From the NCBI GenBank assembly GCA_021774075.1, contig JAJFJK010000207.1:1-41368 (forward strand): a stretch of 41,368 nt of DNA, written 5' to 3'. Position numbers and translations under genes: made by a program. This DNA comes from Nitrosomonas sp. GTDB lineage: Bacteria > Pseudomonadota > Gammaproteobacteria > Burkholderiales > Nitrosomonadaceae. Below the pieces are notes generated by a model, which saw only the letters and a program-made list of their open reading frames with translations, made no database searches and had not been told where the DNA came from. This document shows, piece after piece, positions 26,561-35,113 of this stretch. How positions within the stretch are numbered: the first letter of the stretch is position 1; every line of letters begins with the position of its first letter.

Positions 26561-26940
26561 TGGCAGGTTAAAAGTTCCGTCGAGGAATTGCCCGTAAGCC
26601 TCGGTAGCCTGAGGAAGCGGTGTCATGGTGACACGGAGTCGTGAGTCATTCTTAACGATGATTGGACCAGTTCTTTACGCTGCCCGGGTTTTATGCGGCA
26701 ATGGACGGGAACTTCAACTGGTTAAACTAAGTTCCAAAAAACAGAGCATTTGAAAATCAATATTCACAAATAAAACATATTTTATTGAACATGAAAAATA
26801 AATCTGTCTCCCTTTATCGATATTAGTTTACTACTGCCTGGCCCCAAGCTTTTTAAACATGCACCGGTCTGTTGCAGCGTATGTTTTTTGTGCTTAGGAA
26901 CCAAACAGTAGTAATCTAAATGCCTATTGGCAAATTAACC
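26561..26940. other. Hairpin-rich non-coding stretch
   Basis: There is no convincing gene over 380 bp. From 26565 to about 26735 several inverted repeats follow each other. CCTC/GAGG lies around 26599-26614. GTGTCA/TGACAC with a TGG loop lies at 26620-26634. CCAGTT/AACTGG encloses a GC-rich core at about 26667-26721. The rest (26740-26940) is AT-rich and lies 3' of the Rh channel gene. It could be a structured RNA, a decayed group II intron or another element; I cannot decide. Confidence 0.35.
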
Positions 26941-28299
26941 CTAAACCTGAGGTGAAGGATTGTCGCCTGAAGAACCAGTTTGTGCTGCCTGGCCTTCCAA
27001 AGCTTTAATGCGAGACTCTAATCTTGCGACTAGCGCCTTGGTTTCTGCAGATGAAGCCTGAGATGCGGTTGCTGGAGCGGAACTGCTGCCTTCCAAAGCT
27101 TCCACGCGTGTTTGTAGCTGAGTCTCAGTCTCAGGACCTGCAAGATGCGTGAATTCAACACTATCTTCATAAGGTTCACGCGTAGTACCGGTGGCTCTGA
27201 TAACCATGCCGGCAAACAGACCACCGACAATTGCGATAACCATGGTAATAACAATACCGGCCATTTGCGCCCCAAAGATTCCGGGTACGACCAGTAGCGC
27301 GCTAAATCCACCTAATAATCCAGGCATGCCGTGTAAGTTCTGTACACCGCAGGTGTCAAAGATTTTCATGTTTTCCAACTTAGGCAGTAAGAGAACATAA
27401 CCCATAACAGAAATAGTACCGGCCAGTAAACCAATACCAAATGCGCCACCAGGTGATACCACGTCACAGACTGATCCGATGGCTACACCACCTGCCAAAG
27501 CCGCGTTGGCCATGTCAACCATGGATGTTTTGCCGCCGTTTAGCTTGTTGCTGACAAAATAGGTAGCAATGGTTGCGCCGGAAAGTGCCAGAAGCGTATT
27601 GGCAACGGTTTGTGGCATATCTTCCAATGGCACCAGCGCCGTTGCAAAACTTGGCCAGAACAGCCATAAGACCACTGAACCCAACATGGCAAAACGATCA
27701 GAGGTATGATCAGAATCAACTACCTTGCTGCGTTGATAGGCTGTGGTTAGCACAATAGACATGGCTAAACCAAAATAAGCACCGAATGCGTGAATAACAA
27801 CTGATCCAGCGGTATCTTGGAACCCATCGGTAAAGCCTAATGCATTGTCAAGTACGATCCATTCATTTAGCAGATATAACGGGACCAGTAAAAGTGCCAG
27901 TAACGCATATTGGAAAACACGCAGACGTCCGAGTACAGCACCCATGGCGATTAGGCACGTTGCCACTGCCAGTTCTGCAAACAGTATTGCATCTAACGAA
28001 TGTGGCGACAGTGCGTGACCCATTATGCCATTGGCGCGTAAAAAGATGTACAGCGGCAGTCCAACTGCGACAACCAGATAAGTACCGGTTAGGGCACCAA
28101 AGCCATATCTGCGCACAAAAACCATGAGAAATCCGAAACCAATCAGTAACATGGCCAGGATATGGATGATGTAGTTATATTGCGCAACAATACGTGCTTC
28201 ACTGATAACGGTTGGTTCTGCTGCACTGACCCAACTACCGAAACTTAGGAGAAACAGACCCACTGCTCCTAGCAGTGTCAAGCTAAAGCCTTTGTTCAT
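26941..28299 (-). CDS. Rhesus-type (Rh50-like) ammonium channel
   Basis: The 452-residue membrane protein has a signal peptide (about 1-26) and eleven or so transmembrane helices. It fits the Rh rather than the AmtB branch. It shows NYIIHILAMLLIGFGFLMVF with RRYGF, VIHAFGAYFGLAMS (His170), LWLFWPSF, and DTCGVQNLHGMPGLLGG (His323). Asp162 and the His170/His323 pair of the conduction pore are kept. It conducts ammonia (in some homologues perhaps CO2). Rh proteins are rare in bacteria and known mainly from ammonia oxidisers such as Nitrosomonas europaea. The C-terminal 70 residues add a Ser/Ala-rich linker and two VEALEG/LESRIKALEG heptad segments, suggesting a coiled coil. No GlnK gene adjoins it. 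Confidence 0.85.
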   Translation of the reverse strand: MNKGFSLTLLGAVGLFLLSFGSWVSAAEPTVISEARIVAQYNYIIHILAMLLIGFGFLMVFVRRYGFGALTGTYLVVAVGLPLYIFLRANGIMGHALSPHSLDAILFAELAVATCLIAMGAVLGRLRVFQYALLALLLVPLYLLNEWIVLDNALGFTDGFQDTAGSVVIHAFGAYFGLAMSIVLTTAYQRSKVVDSDHTSDRFAMLGSVVLWLFWPSFATALVPLEDMPQTVANTLLALSGATIATYFVSNKLNGGKTSMVDMANAALAGGVAIGSVCDVVSPGGAFGIGLLAGTISVMGYVLLLPKLENMKIFDTCGVQNLHGMPGLLGGFSALLVVPGIFGAQMAGIVITMVIAIVGGLFAGMVIRATGTTREPYEDSVEFTHLAGPETETQLQTRVEALEGSSSAPATASQASSAETKALVARLESRIKALEGQAAQTGSSGDNPSPQV

Positions 28300-28354
28300 G
28301 CGATTCTTCCTTATTTTGTGATTATTCGAGTTATCCCTGAGTGAGACCCTTAGG

Positions 28355-28450
28355 GAAGTGCTGATTAATTAATGAAACAATGCCTGATGGTTAAAACCTA
28401 CCATCATATTGCCAAAAATTTAGTAACAGCCTGTACTGTTACCAAATTTT
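28355..28450. repeat. GAAGTGCTGATTAATTA motif and a strong hairpin
   Basis: GAAGTGCTGATTAATTA (28355-28371) is nearly the same as GAAGCACTGATTAATTA before element B copy 3 (21304-21320). Some 45 bp on, AAAATTTAGTAACAG and its mirror CTGTTACCAAATTTT form a 15-bp stem with one mismatch (about 28416-28450). Both are upstream of the Rh gene and could be an element end, a regulatory hairpin or both. Confidence 0.4.
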
Positions 28451-28497
28451 CTTTCCAATTAACCAGCGATTTCATAGGAAAGAGTATAGGTCACTTC

Positions 28498-28628
28498 TTA
28501 AAACCCAGATTTCATCCCAACTGCTGCGTTGCGAAAAAAATTGCTTGCTGTCATATCAACCATATACTGCGCTACAAAATTTTTTCCGCGCCTTGCATTT
28601 GGGCGAGCTCTGAATTTTTAGAAGCCCT
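28498..28628. repeat. Miniature element family B, copy 5
   Basis: This copy of about 131 bp has ends AGGTCACTTCTTAAAACCC and (complement) AGGGCTTCTAAAAATTCAG. It lies between the Rh start and the CNP1-like gene. It is the only B copy in this window not close to a stop codon (about 200 bp from the nearest). The remaining 28629-28829 shows no gene. Confidence 0.8.
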
Positions 28629-28829
28629 ATATATCCTGAAAACAAGATACTCCCCGGGGAGAGTTTGAACCCTAATTACCATAAAAACAATAGGGTCTAG
28701 CCAAATAATTAAACTTTTTGATGCAATAGAAATTGTTTTTTATGTGCAGGAATTAAACGCGGTTTGCGTATAACTGCTTATATCAGATGGTATTAATGCG
28801 GTAAGGATTTATATTTTTAGTACTTGCGG

Positions 28830-29342
28830 CTAACGAAAAATTTGAGGATGCATGCCCTTTTTTAAAGCGCGTATGGCTTCTTCCGGGTTGCTGACGATTT
28901 GCTTATGCGGGCAGAAAAGATTTTTGGCCAGTTCACGCTGTGCGTAAAGCTGTCGGACAAAATCGAGTCGTCGCCACTCTGAAATGCGTGGTTGTGACCA
29001 GGTTTGATCGTCCCGACCCAGTGCGTATAACTTTCTTTCAAAGGTTTCACAACGAATGCCTTCATAACTGACATTCATCGCGCCTGTAGAAGATTGCACG
29101 ACCAAGCTATAGCGAATAACGTCATCTTCACCTATTTTGATGGATGTGGTGTCAACAAAATGCTCATTGCTGGTATTGGGACCAACGTCAAATGAAATCA
29201 GGTTTTCTGTGCTGGGGTAGGGGGGCAATTGTGTTTGTTGCTCAACCCAGGGTTTTTCATTGTCAAATTCGTCTTTGAAAACTTCCTGACCGGCACAGGC
29301 GACTAAAAAAATGGCGCAAATGGCCACGAGAAAAAATCTCAT
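28830..29342 (-). CDS. CNP1-like family lipoprotein
   Basis: The 170-residue protein has a lipoprotein signal (MRFFLVAICAIFLVAC, lipobox LVAC, Cys16). A compact beta-rich domain follows with NLISFDVGP, IRYSLVVQSSTGAMNVSYEGIRC in sense (GAMNVSYEG seen) and LYALGRDDQTW, matching the CNP1-like uncharacterised family of mostly betaproteobacteria. Its start overlaps the end of the Fe-S/DUF3501 gene by 4 bp. The function is unknown. Confidence 0.78.
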   Translation of the reverse strand: MRFFLVAICAIFLVACAGQEVFKDEFDNEKPWVEQQTQLPPYPSTENLISFDVGPNTSNEHFVDTTSIKIGEDDVIRYSLVVQSSTGAMNVSYEGIRCETFERKLYALGRDDQTWSQPRISEWRRLDFVRQLYAQRELAKNLFCPHKQIVSNPEEAIRALKKGMHPQIFR

Positions 29343-31348
29343 GAGATTGTCAGATCATTCATTAATGATTCGCGATATTTGGCATCGACTGCTTCAATCG
29401 TGACACAATAAGCCGGATGTTCGACACCCATGCTCAGCACCACACCTTGCTGTAAGGCCTGAATCATTTCTGTTGTGAGCTCAAAACGCAAGAAATGCAC
29501 GGCGGATGTTTTCTCCGCTGTTTCACGTTCCAAGTCTTCATCTGCAATGGCGTAAACGGGGGCATGCTCGGCGATTTTTACCCACACTTTATCTTCTATG
29601 CCAACCATTGCAGCCAATTGGGTAGCGCGCTCGCTTGGGTCTGGATACTCAATCATCATGGTGGCTTTCCAGTTGCTGCCATCTGGAACCAATGGTGCAT
29701 AAGTTGCAAGCTCATGCGCAATTTCTTCTTCCTGGAATATGCGTTCAACATGCAGCATTTCCTGAATTTGATAACGAATGGTAAATTCGTCTTCAAAGAT
29801 CAGCGTTACATTGTCCCCCAAAGGGATATTGCGCTGTTTTTTATGTGCCATGATTTGCACACACGAGTCGTTGCGTACTTTTGCATAAGCTTCCAGGGTC
29901 AACAGACTTTCACGGGTTATTTTTGCCATGTGTTTCTCATTTTCAGGTGTGTTTTTTACGGCCAGATACGCTGGCTCAGACGCTGTTTCCTGCATTACAT
30001 CATCACCATAGGCCATGCGCAGCAAGGTTAAAGGGTGACATTTTTGTGCTGTGTTTTCATCGTCCTTATCACCTATTTCATTGATGCCTTGTTCGATGTG
30101 TCGTGCGGCAATGGCGCAGTCAGAGCTGATGTAATCAGGCTTTGACGCAGCCATTTGTTTAAACACCGGGCGGCCAATTTTCATGGAGTCTGCAAAATAT
30201 TCACTCTTAACACCCCAGGTGCCGTCATGACCGGAACAGCGTTCCACCACATTCACTTGCGTATCGGGAACAAGTTGCAGCATATCACGCGTTTTCTTGC
30301 CAATATTTTGCACGCGTTGGTGGCAAGGGATATGGTAGGCCACGTTGCCCAGGGGCTTTGTAAAATCAGTTTTCAGCAGTTTGTCCTGATTTCTTAGCGC
30401 AAAATATTCAAATGGATCAAACATTGCCGCAGCAACCGCCTGTACCGCCTCATCGTCCGGAAACATGAGTGGCAATTCCTGCTTGTACATTAACGTACAA
30501 GAGGGGACAGCTGAGAGAATTGCATAACCTTCCTGCGCCAGTTTGAGCAAATAAGGAATATTTTCATTTTTGAGTTTTTCAACGGCTTTCAGATCGCCCA
30601 GTTCGAGTTTTGGCATGCCGCAACAGGATTCTTTTTCAACCAGACAGGTTGGAATTTCATTATGTGCAAGTATTTTCAGTAAGTCATGACCAATGCCCGG
30701 CTCGTTATAATTGACATAACAGGTGGCATAGATGGCTACTTTACCCGGTGAACGTTCCCCATTGGTTACTGCAAAAGAATCATTTGGTTTGGCGTGAGAG
30801 CGAAATTTTTTTGCCGCATATTCAGGTAATTTTCTGTCGGCATGAATACCCAGCGTGGCATCCATTAATTTGCGCGTGGCCGGTGTTTTGTTAATCGTAT
30901 TAACACTTTGCACCACGACGGAAATGGTGGCAAGCTTACCCATCAGATCCGTGCTGGAAAGTAGTTTGTCGCGGAAACCAGCGCCTTTGTTTTGAAACTT
31001 GACGGCTTTGGCACGTAACATCAAGTGCGGAAAATCCACATTCCATTCATGTGGCGGCACATAGGGACACTTGGTCATAAAACACATGTCGCACAGATAG
31101 CAATGATCGACAACTTCCTCAAATTTGCTTTTTTCTACGCCATCGATTTCGCCAGTGGGGCCCTCATCAATCAGATCAAATAAACGCGGAAAAGCCGTAC
31201 ACAGATTGACACAACGACGGCATCCCTGACAGATGTCAAACACGCGTTCCATTTCATTAAACAGGCTGTCCTGGTTATAAAAATCAGGGTTCTTCCAGTC
31301 AAGTGGATGACGTTTTGGCGCTTCCAGACTGCCTTCACGAGTAGACAT
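29339..31348 (-). CDS. Fusion of GlpC/HdrD-like Fe-S oxidoreductase and DUF3501 protein
   Basis: The protein has 669 residues. The N-terminal part (1-455) is a two-[4Fe-4S] ferredoxin module (C40, C43, C46, C50 and C83, C86, C89, C94) followed by two cysteine-rich domains. One of these has an intact CCG (ESCCGMPKLE) and the other the variant RCSGHDGTW. The C-terminal part (about 474-669) is a complete DUF3501 domain: ITRESLLTLEAYAKVR, IMAHKK, LIFEDEFTIRYQIQEMLHVERIF, IADEDLER. Usually these are two adjacent genes after a rubrerythrin gene; here they are one frame. The ancestral DUF3501 start may be Met474 (29929). It probably carries electrons in peroxide or oxygen stress defence with the rubrerythrin; this is inferred from neighbourhood. 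Confidence 0.85.
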   Translation of the reverse strand: MSTREGSLEAPKRHPLDWKNPDFYNQDSLFNEMERVFDICQGCRRCVNLCTAFPRLFDLIDEGPTGEIDGVEKSKFEEVVDHCYLCDMCFMTKCPYVPPHEWNVDFPHLMLRAKAVKFQNKGAGFRDKLLSSTDLMGKLATISVVVQSVNTINKTPATRKLMDATLGIHADRKLPEYAAKKFRSHAKPNDSFAVTNGERSPGKVAIYATCYVNYNEPGIGHDLLKILAHNEIPTCLVEKESCCGMPKLELGDLKAVEKLKNENIPYLLKLAQEGYAILSAVPSCTLMYKQELPLMFPDDEAVQAVAAAMFDPFEYFALRNQDKLLKTDFTKPLGNVAYHIPCHQRVQNIGKKTRDMLQLVPDTQVNVVERCSGHDGTWGVKSEYFADSMKIGRPVFKQMAASKPDYISSDCAIAARHIEQGINEIGDKDDENTAQKCHPLTLLRMAYGDDVMQETASEPAYLAVKNTPENEKHMAKITRESLLTLEAYAKVRNDSCVQIMAHKKQRNIPLGDNVTLIFEDEFTIRYQIQEMLHVERIFQEEEIAHELATYAPLVPDGSNWKATMMIEYPDPSERATQLAAMVGIEDKVWVKIAEHAPVYAIADEDLERETAEKTSAVHFLRFELTTEMIQALQQGVVLSMGVEHPAYCVTIEAVDAKYRESLMNDLTIS

Positions 31349-31403
31349 AGAAAAAATTAGGGACGTATATTAAAAAAGAAGGGGCAACCTAGGTTTGAAA
31401 ATG

Positions 31404-31434
31404 ATGGCGTTCAGGTGTTGATTAAACGCCACCA
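31404..31434 (-). terminator. Hairpin between rubrerythrin and Fe-S/DUF3501 gene
   Basis: GGCGTT (31406-31411) pairs with AACGCC (31425-31430), extended by ATG/CAT with a bulge. On the minus strand it follows the rubrerythrin stop. The T-run after it is poor, so it may only attenuate transcription or shape mRNA decay. Confidence 0.35.
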
Positions 31435-31446
31435 TATACCGATCAA

Positions 31447-31866
31447 TTAATCGACAAAACTGTCCAATGCACGTTGGAATCGATTGGCATGAGAGCGCTC
31501 TGCTTTTGCTAATGTTTCAAACCAGTTGGCAATTTCATCAAAGCCTTCTTCGCGTGCTGCTTTAGCCATGCCGGGATACATATCCGTATACTCATGGGTT
31601 TCACCGGCAATCGCTGTTTTCAGATTGTCACGTGATGCGCCAAATGGCATGCCGGTAGCCGGATCACCACATGTTTCCAGGTGTTCTAAGTGACCATGTG
31701 CATGGCCTGTTTCACCTTCAGCAGTAGAACGAAATACCGCAGCCACATCATTTTGTCCTTCCACATCGGCCTTGGCAGCAAAATATAAATAACGACGATT
31801 GGCCTGAGACTCCCCGGCAAACGCTGCTTTGAGGTTTCCTTCTGTTTGAGATCCTTTCAGTTCCAT
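31447..31866 (-). CDS. Rubrerythrin, ferritin-like domain only
   Basis: The frame is open to 31926, but the ATG at 31866 has AAGGAG six bases upstream and starts the conserved [20 protein letters not shown], giving 139 residues. Diiron ligands are visible in [34 protein letters not shown] and [10 protein letters not shown]. The rubredoxin-like C-terminal domain of classical rubrerythrin is absent. It reduces hydrogen peroxide in the cytoplasm and needs an outside electron donor, which the downstream Fe-S protein may supply. Confidence 0.9.
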   Translation of the reverse strand: MELKGSQTEGNLKAAFAGESQANRRYLYFAAKADVEGQNDVAAVFRSTAEGETGHAHGHLEHLETCGDPATGMPFGASRDNLKTAIAGETHEYTDMYPGMAKAAREEGFDEIANWFETLAKAERSHANRFQRALDSFVD

Positions 31867-31872
31867 GACTCT

Positions 31873-31878
31873 CTCCTT
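31873..31878 (-). promoter_or_regulatory. Shine-Dalgarno AAGGAG deciding the rubrerythrin start
   Basis: AAGGAG with 6-nt spacing precedes the ATG at 31866. The longer frame to 31926 has no comparable site. The upstream 31927-32137 holds no gene and should contain the promoter. Confidence 0.7.
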
Positions 31879-32137
31879 TTTAACGTGACACGTTACAAAT
31901 GTTTTTATGAACGAGCAAATAATCAACGAACCAATGTCTAATGACTATGATATGCCATGCCATCTTATCATTCAGTGGTTGAAGGTTATTTGGATATAGA
32001 TTGTAAAGTTCAATCTGTGCAGGGAGACTATCGAAGGGTCTGTGGCTTGTCAACTACAAGGTTAGTCTGAATTTGCTGAAAAGCAATAGTAACAGCGATT
32101 ACAGACAAAAACCAAATATGGCGGTTAAAAGGTTGGA

Positions 32138-34162
32138 CTATTTTTTATGCGGTTTAAATTGGTCTACAAGTTGTAGAAATTCTTGTAGATGGCGGGATTG
32201 GTCAGGTCGGTAGCGCAGTGCAATATAGCACTGGGTGATGGTGGTGATTTGTTGCTCGTGGTGTGGTAACTGTTTACAAGCCAGCTCACAAAAGGTATGT
32301 GGGCCATGTGAGGGTAGGTGTTTGATACCCACCCTGGCGAGCTTTTTACAGAAATGTTGATAGCCTGCGATAATCGGGTCTTTGCTGCGCGTACTATCGT
32401 AGAGCAGATAACTCATGACAACCGTTACGATGCTTGCTATGGCAAGTAATAGCATGAACAACAATTGTTTTGCCGACAGATTATCCAATCCCAGGTTATG
32501 CAGAAATTGCCGCTGTTTGTTGGCATCATAGCCCAATATCCATTGATTCCACTGATGATTGGCAGCATCCCAGCTGCTGCGCAGCCAATAGATTCTTTGT
32601 GTGATCCAGTCACTTTGTTGCGCCGTTAAAGCATCGCCCAGCGTGGTTTGGAAACGTTGGGTGTCGAGACGTGTTTCAATGCGTTCATTGGGAATAACAG
32701 CGGTTGGGTCAACGCGTACCCAACCTTGCGATGCTAACCACACTTCGGCCCAGGCATGTGCATTCGATTGACGCACGATCAAGTAGTTACCCATCGGATT
32801 GAGTTCGCCGCCCTGGTAACCCGTGACAATGCGGGCGGGTATGGATGCTGCACGCATTAAGGTTACAAAACTTGCTGCATAATGTTCACAGAATCCACGC
32901 TGTGTGGTGAATAAGAATTCATCAACCGGATCATTGCTGGTGAGTGCAGGTGGTGTGCGGCTATAGTAAAAAGGTTGCTGGTGAAAAAACTCAAGCGCTT
33001 GGTCAACGATTTGCCTGGGTGTTAAGCCGTGCTGTATCCACTGTTGTGCCAGTGCTTGTGTTTTCGGATTATGCTGGGGCGGTAATTGTAATGCGGCTGA
33101 GTGTGCCAGAGGCCATGGCTCACCCGTCGTATATTGTGGATATGAAGTAACCGAATAACGCATCACATCATCCACTTGATCTTTAGCTATGAGTTGATAA
33201 TCAAATTGCTGCGATACATTATTGGGTATGTTGGTAGGTAGGTCCAATGCAAAAACCCAGGATTGTTTGTGTGGTTGCAGGGTGACCGTGTAATTGACCG
33301 CATCGCCAGAAAATTGCGGTTGTTGTTTGGGTGGCAATTTGCGTAATGGAGATTGCGGACTGATATCCTGCCAGTTACGACCATCAGTGTGCCACAGCAC
33401 CGGGCCGCGCCAATATAGTTGATTGGCTGGTGGTGGGGCTTGATTAAATTTGACACGAAAGGCGACTTCCTGGGACTCAGCTAATTGGGTAATCTCACCC
33501 AGACGCAACGTATCACTCAAGCCTGTTTTGGCGCTGGTTTGATCGCTGGGTAATGTCCATAAGGGTCCAGAAATACGTGGAAACAGGACGAATAATACCA
33601 ACATCAGTGGAATGGCTTGCAGTAACAAGCTGGAAGTGAGGCTGAGATAGTGGCGCTGATTGTTGCTGGATGCGAGTGGGTGATTAAGGATAATTAATGC
33701 AGTGGTGAGCGCAAATACCACAGCAAATAAATACAGTCCCGAGAGTATCGATTGATCAAAAAGAAATGACGCCGTGACCAAGAAGTAACCCAGAAACACC
33801 ATAATCATGGCGTCCCGTATACAGCGCATTTCCAATAGTTTGAGGCATAACATGATGGTTAATAATGCCGAACCGGGTAATAAACCATTAAAGGTAAAAA
33901 ATTGCAGATAAGTGGCGGCGACCAAACCCAGGGTGATGGCAAGTTTTATCAAGGCAGAAGGCAGTGGCCAGTGATGATACTCTGCGAGTACACGCCAGCC
34001 TAATACAGTCAGGCAACTGACACTGATCCAAATTGGCAAACGAAACAAATGCGGAATAATCACCAATAGCATTGCAGCCAATAACCATATGATGCCGTTA
34101 AATGGTGGCTGAGATTGCTCGTCACGAAAGCGTTCGGATTTTACTTGTTGCTGCGCAATCAT
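32138..34162 (-). CDS. tgpA: TgpA-type membrane transglutaminase (DUF3488)
   Basis: From the ATG at 34162 the protein has 674 residues; this start overlaps the DUF58 stop as ATGA, while an upstream Met at 34198 would overlap it by 40 bp. Five or six N-terminal transmembrane helices (DUF3488) are followed by a periplasmic transglutaminase core. The core has Cys425 in RGFCEHYAASF, His in SNAHAWAEVW and Asp in VRVDPTA. A further membrane helix (LLFMLLLAIASIVTVVMSYL region) and a cytoplasmic DUF4129-like tail complete it. Pseudomonas TgpA is an essential periplasmic transglutaminase. It is the last gene of the second MoxR operon. Confidence 0.9.
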   Translation of the reverse strand: MIAQQQVKSERFRDEQSQPPFNGIIWLLAAMLLVIIPHLFRLPIWISVSCLTVLGWRVLAEYHHWPLPSALIKLAITLGLVAATYLQFFTFNGLLPGSALLTIMLCLKLLEMRCIRDAMIMVFLGYFLVTASFLFDQSILSGLYLFAVVFALTTALIILNHPLASSNNQRHYLSLTSSLLLQAIPLMLVLFVLFPRISGPLWTLPSDQTSAKTGLSDTLRLGEITQLAESQEVAFRVKFNQAPPPANQLYWRGPVLWHTDGRNWQDISPQSPLRKLPPKQQPQFSGDAVNYTVTLQPHKQSWVFALDLPTNIPNNVSQQFDYQLIAKDQVDDVMRYSVTSYPQYTTGEPWPLAHSAALQLPPQHNPKTQALAQQWIQHGLTPRQIVDQALEFFHQQPFYYSRTPPALTSNDPVDEFLFTTQRGFCEHYAASFVTLMRAASIPARIVTGYQGGELNPMGNYLIVRQSNAHAWAEVWLASQGWVRVDPTAVIPNERIETRLDTQRFQTTLGDALTAQQSDWITQRIYWLRSSWDAANHQWNQWILGYDANKQRQFLHNLGLDNLSAKQLLFMLLLAIASIVTVVMSYLLYDSTRSKDPIIAGYQHFCKKLARVGIKHLPSHGPHTFCELACKQLPHHEQQITTITQCYIALRYRPDQSRHLQEFLQLVDQFKPHKK

Positions 34163-35106
34163 GCCGGTTTCCCATATAAAGCAAGTGCTTTTAAGCAACG
34201 ATGATAGTGCAGATCACCATGATCAACCGGTAATTCCAGATGAGGTAATTCAAGCCCAAAATGCAAGCCCAATTGATGAGCTTCCAGAACCCAGCGTGTG
34301 AGTTGAGACAAACGTAGTTCGATTTCTGTTTTATCGGTTTGGTGCCACGATAAAACCAGCTCATGCGGTGCTTCGCCACCAAATTGTTTGGTGAGTAATC
34401 CTTGTTCTTTCGCTAATGCTTTCCAGTTAACATGACGCAACGAGTCGCCATTCTGGTAGCGACGCTGCCCGGCAAAGTCATGCGTGCCATTTTTACCTCC
34501 GCCACTGTCAGCATTGTTTTGCGTTTTAACAGGTGGCAATTGTTTATTGTCTGATGGTGTGGGATACACCAGAAAGCGTTGATCAAAACGCAGATTGCCC
34601 CAGGCATGAAATAGCCCCAGTGGATAGCGGCTGTAGATAACCAGTTTGCCGATGGGTTGATAGCCACGTTGCAAGGCAGGTGTTGTTAACCTGACCCATT
34701 GTTGCTCATGCGGGTTAAGGTCAATGTGTGTTGGTTCTTGTCCTGGCCAGGCCAGTCTAATCGCCAGATGTGGGTAATTATCCGGATTGTTGATGGCAAC
34801 AGGCACTTGAATTGTCGCGCCTTTGTGAACAGGATGATATTTGCCAATATTAATTTGCAGTTTATACAGATTGCGCCAAGTGTGTAACAGGGAAATCATC
34901 GTTACACTGGCAAGCAGGAAAGTCAGTGCGTAGGCCAGACTGTTGTTGTAGTTGATGGCACCCAGCAGCATGGCAAACAATACCAGCGCAAGAATGAATC
35001 CACTGCGGCTGGGCAGGATATAGATTCGTTTCTGATTCAGCGTGATGGTGTCTGCATCCAAGGGTCGCTTGCGCAGAATGTATTGGTTGTCCAGTTGTTT
35101 GTACAT
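34159..35106 (-). CDS. DUF58 domain protein, second MoxR locus
   Basis: The 315-residue protein has two adjacent transmembrane helices at about 34-70 and the DUF58 signature FAGQRRYQNGDSLRHVNWKA around 215-235. It differs from the first-locus DUF58 protein by these helices, as is typical of the MoxR-DUF58-TgpA arrangement. It starts 7 bp after the MoxR stop and overlaps the TgpA start by 4 bp. Confidence 0.88.
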   Translation of the reverse strand: MYKQLDNQYILRKRPLDADTITLNQKRIYILPSRSGFILALVLFAMLLGAINYNNSLAYALTFLLASVTMISLLHTWRNLYKLQINIGKYHPVHKGATIQVPVAINNPDNYPHLAIRLAWPGQEPTHIDLNPHEQQWVRLTTPALQRGYQPIGKLVIYSRYPLGLFHAWGNLRFDQRFLVYPTPSDNKQLPPVKTQNNADSGGGKNGTHDFAGQRRYQNGDSLRHVNWKALAKEQGLLTKQFGGEAPHELVLSWHQTDKTEIELRLSQLTRWVLEAHQLGLHFGLELPHLELPVDHGDLHYHRCLKALALYGKPA

Positions 35107-35113
35107 AATGGCG

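Noticed and set aside
26614..26750. Small gene reading TRSRESFLTMIGPVLYAAR
   Set aside because: The frame of about 45 codons has no ribosome binding site, and the same bases form hairpins; I could not tie it to a family.
29495..30031. A 178-residue plus-strand open frame
   Set aside because: It is antisense to the Fe-S/DUF3501 gene, whose family motifs are certain; the antisense protein is Cys/Phe/His-rich and unlike any family.
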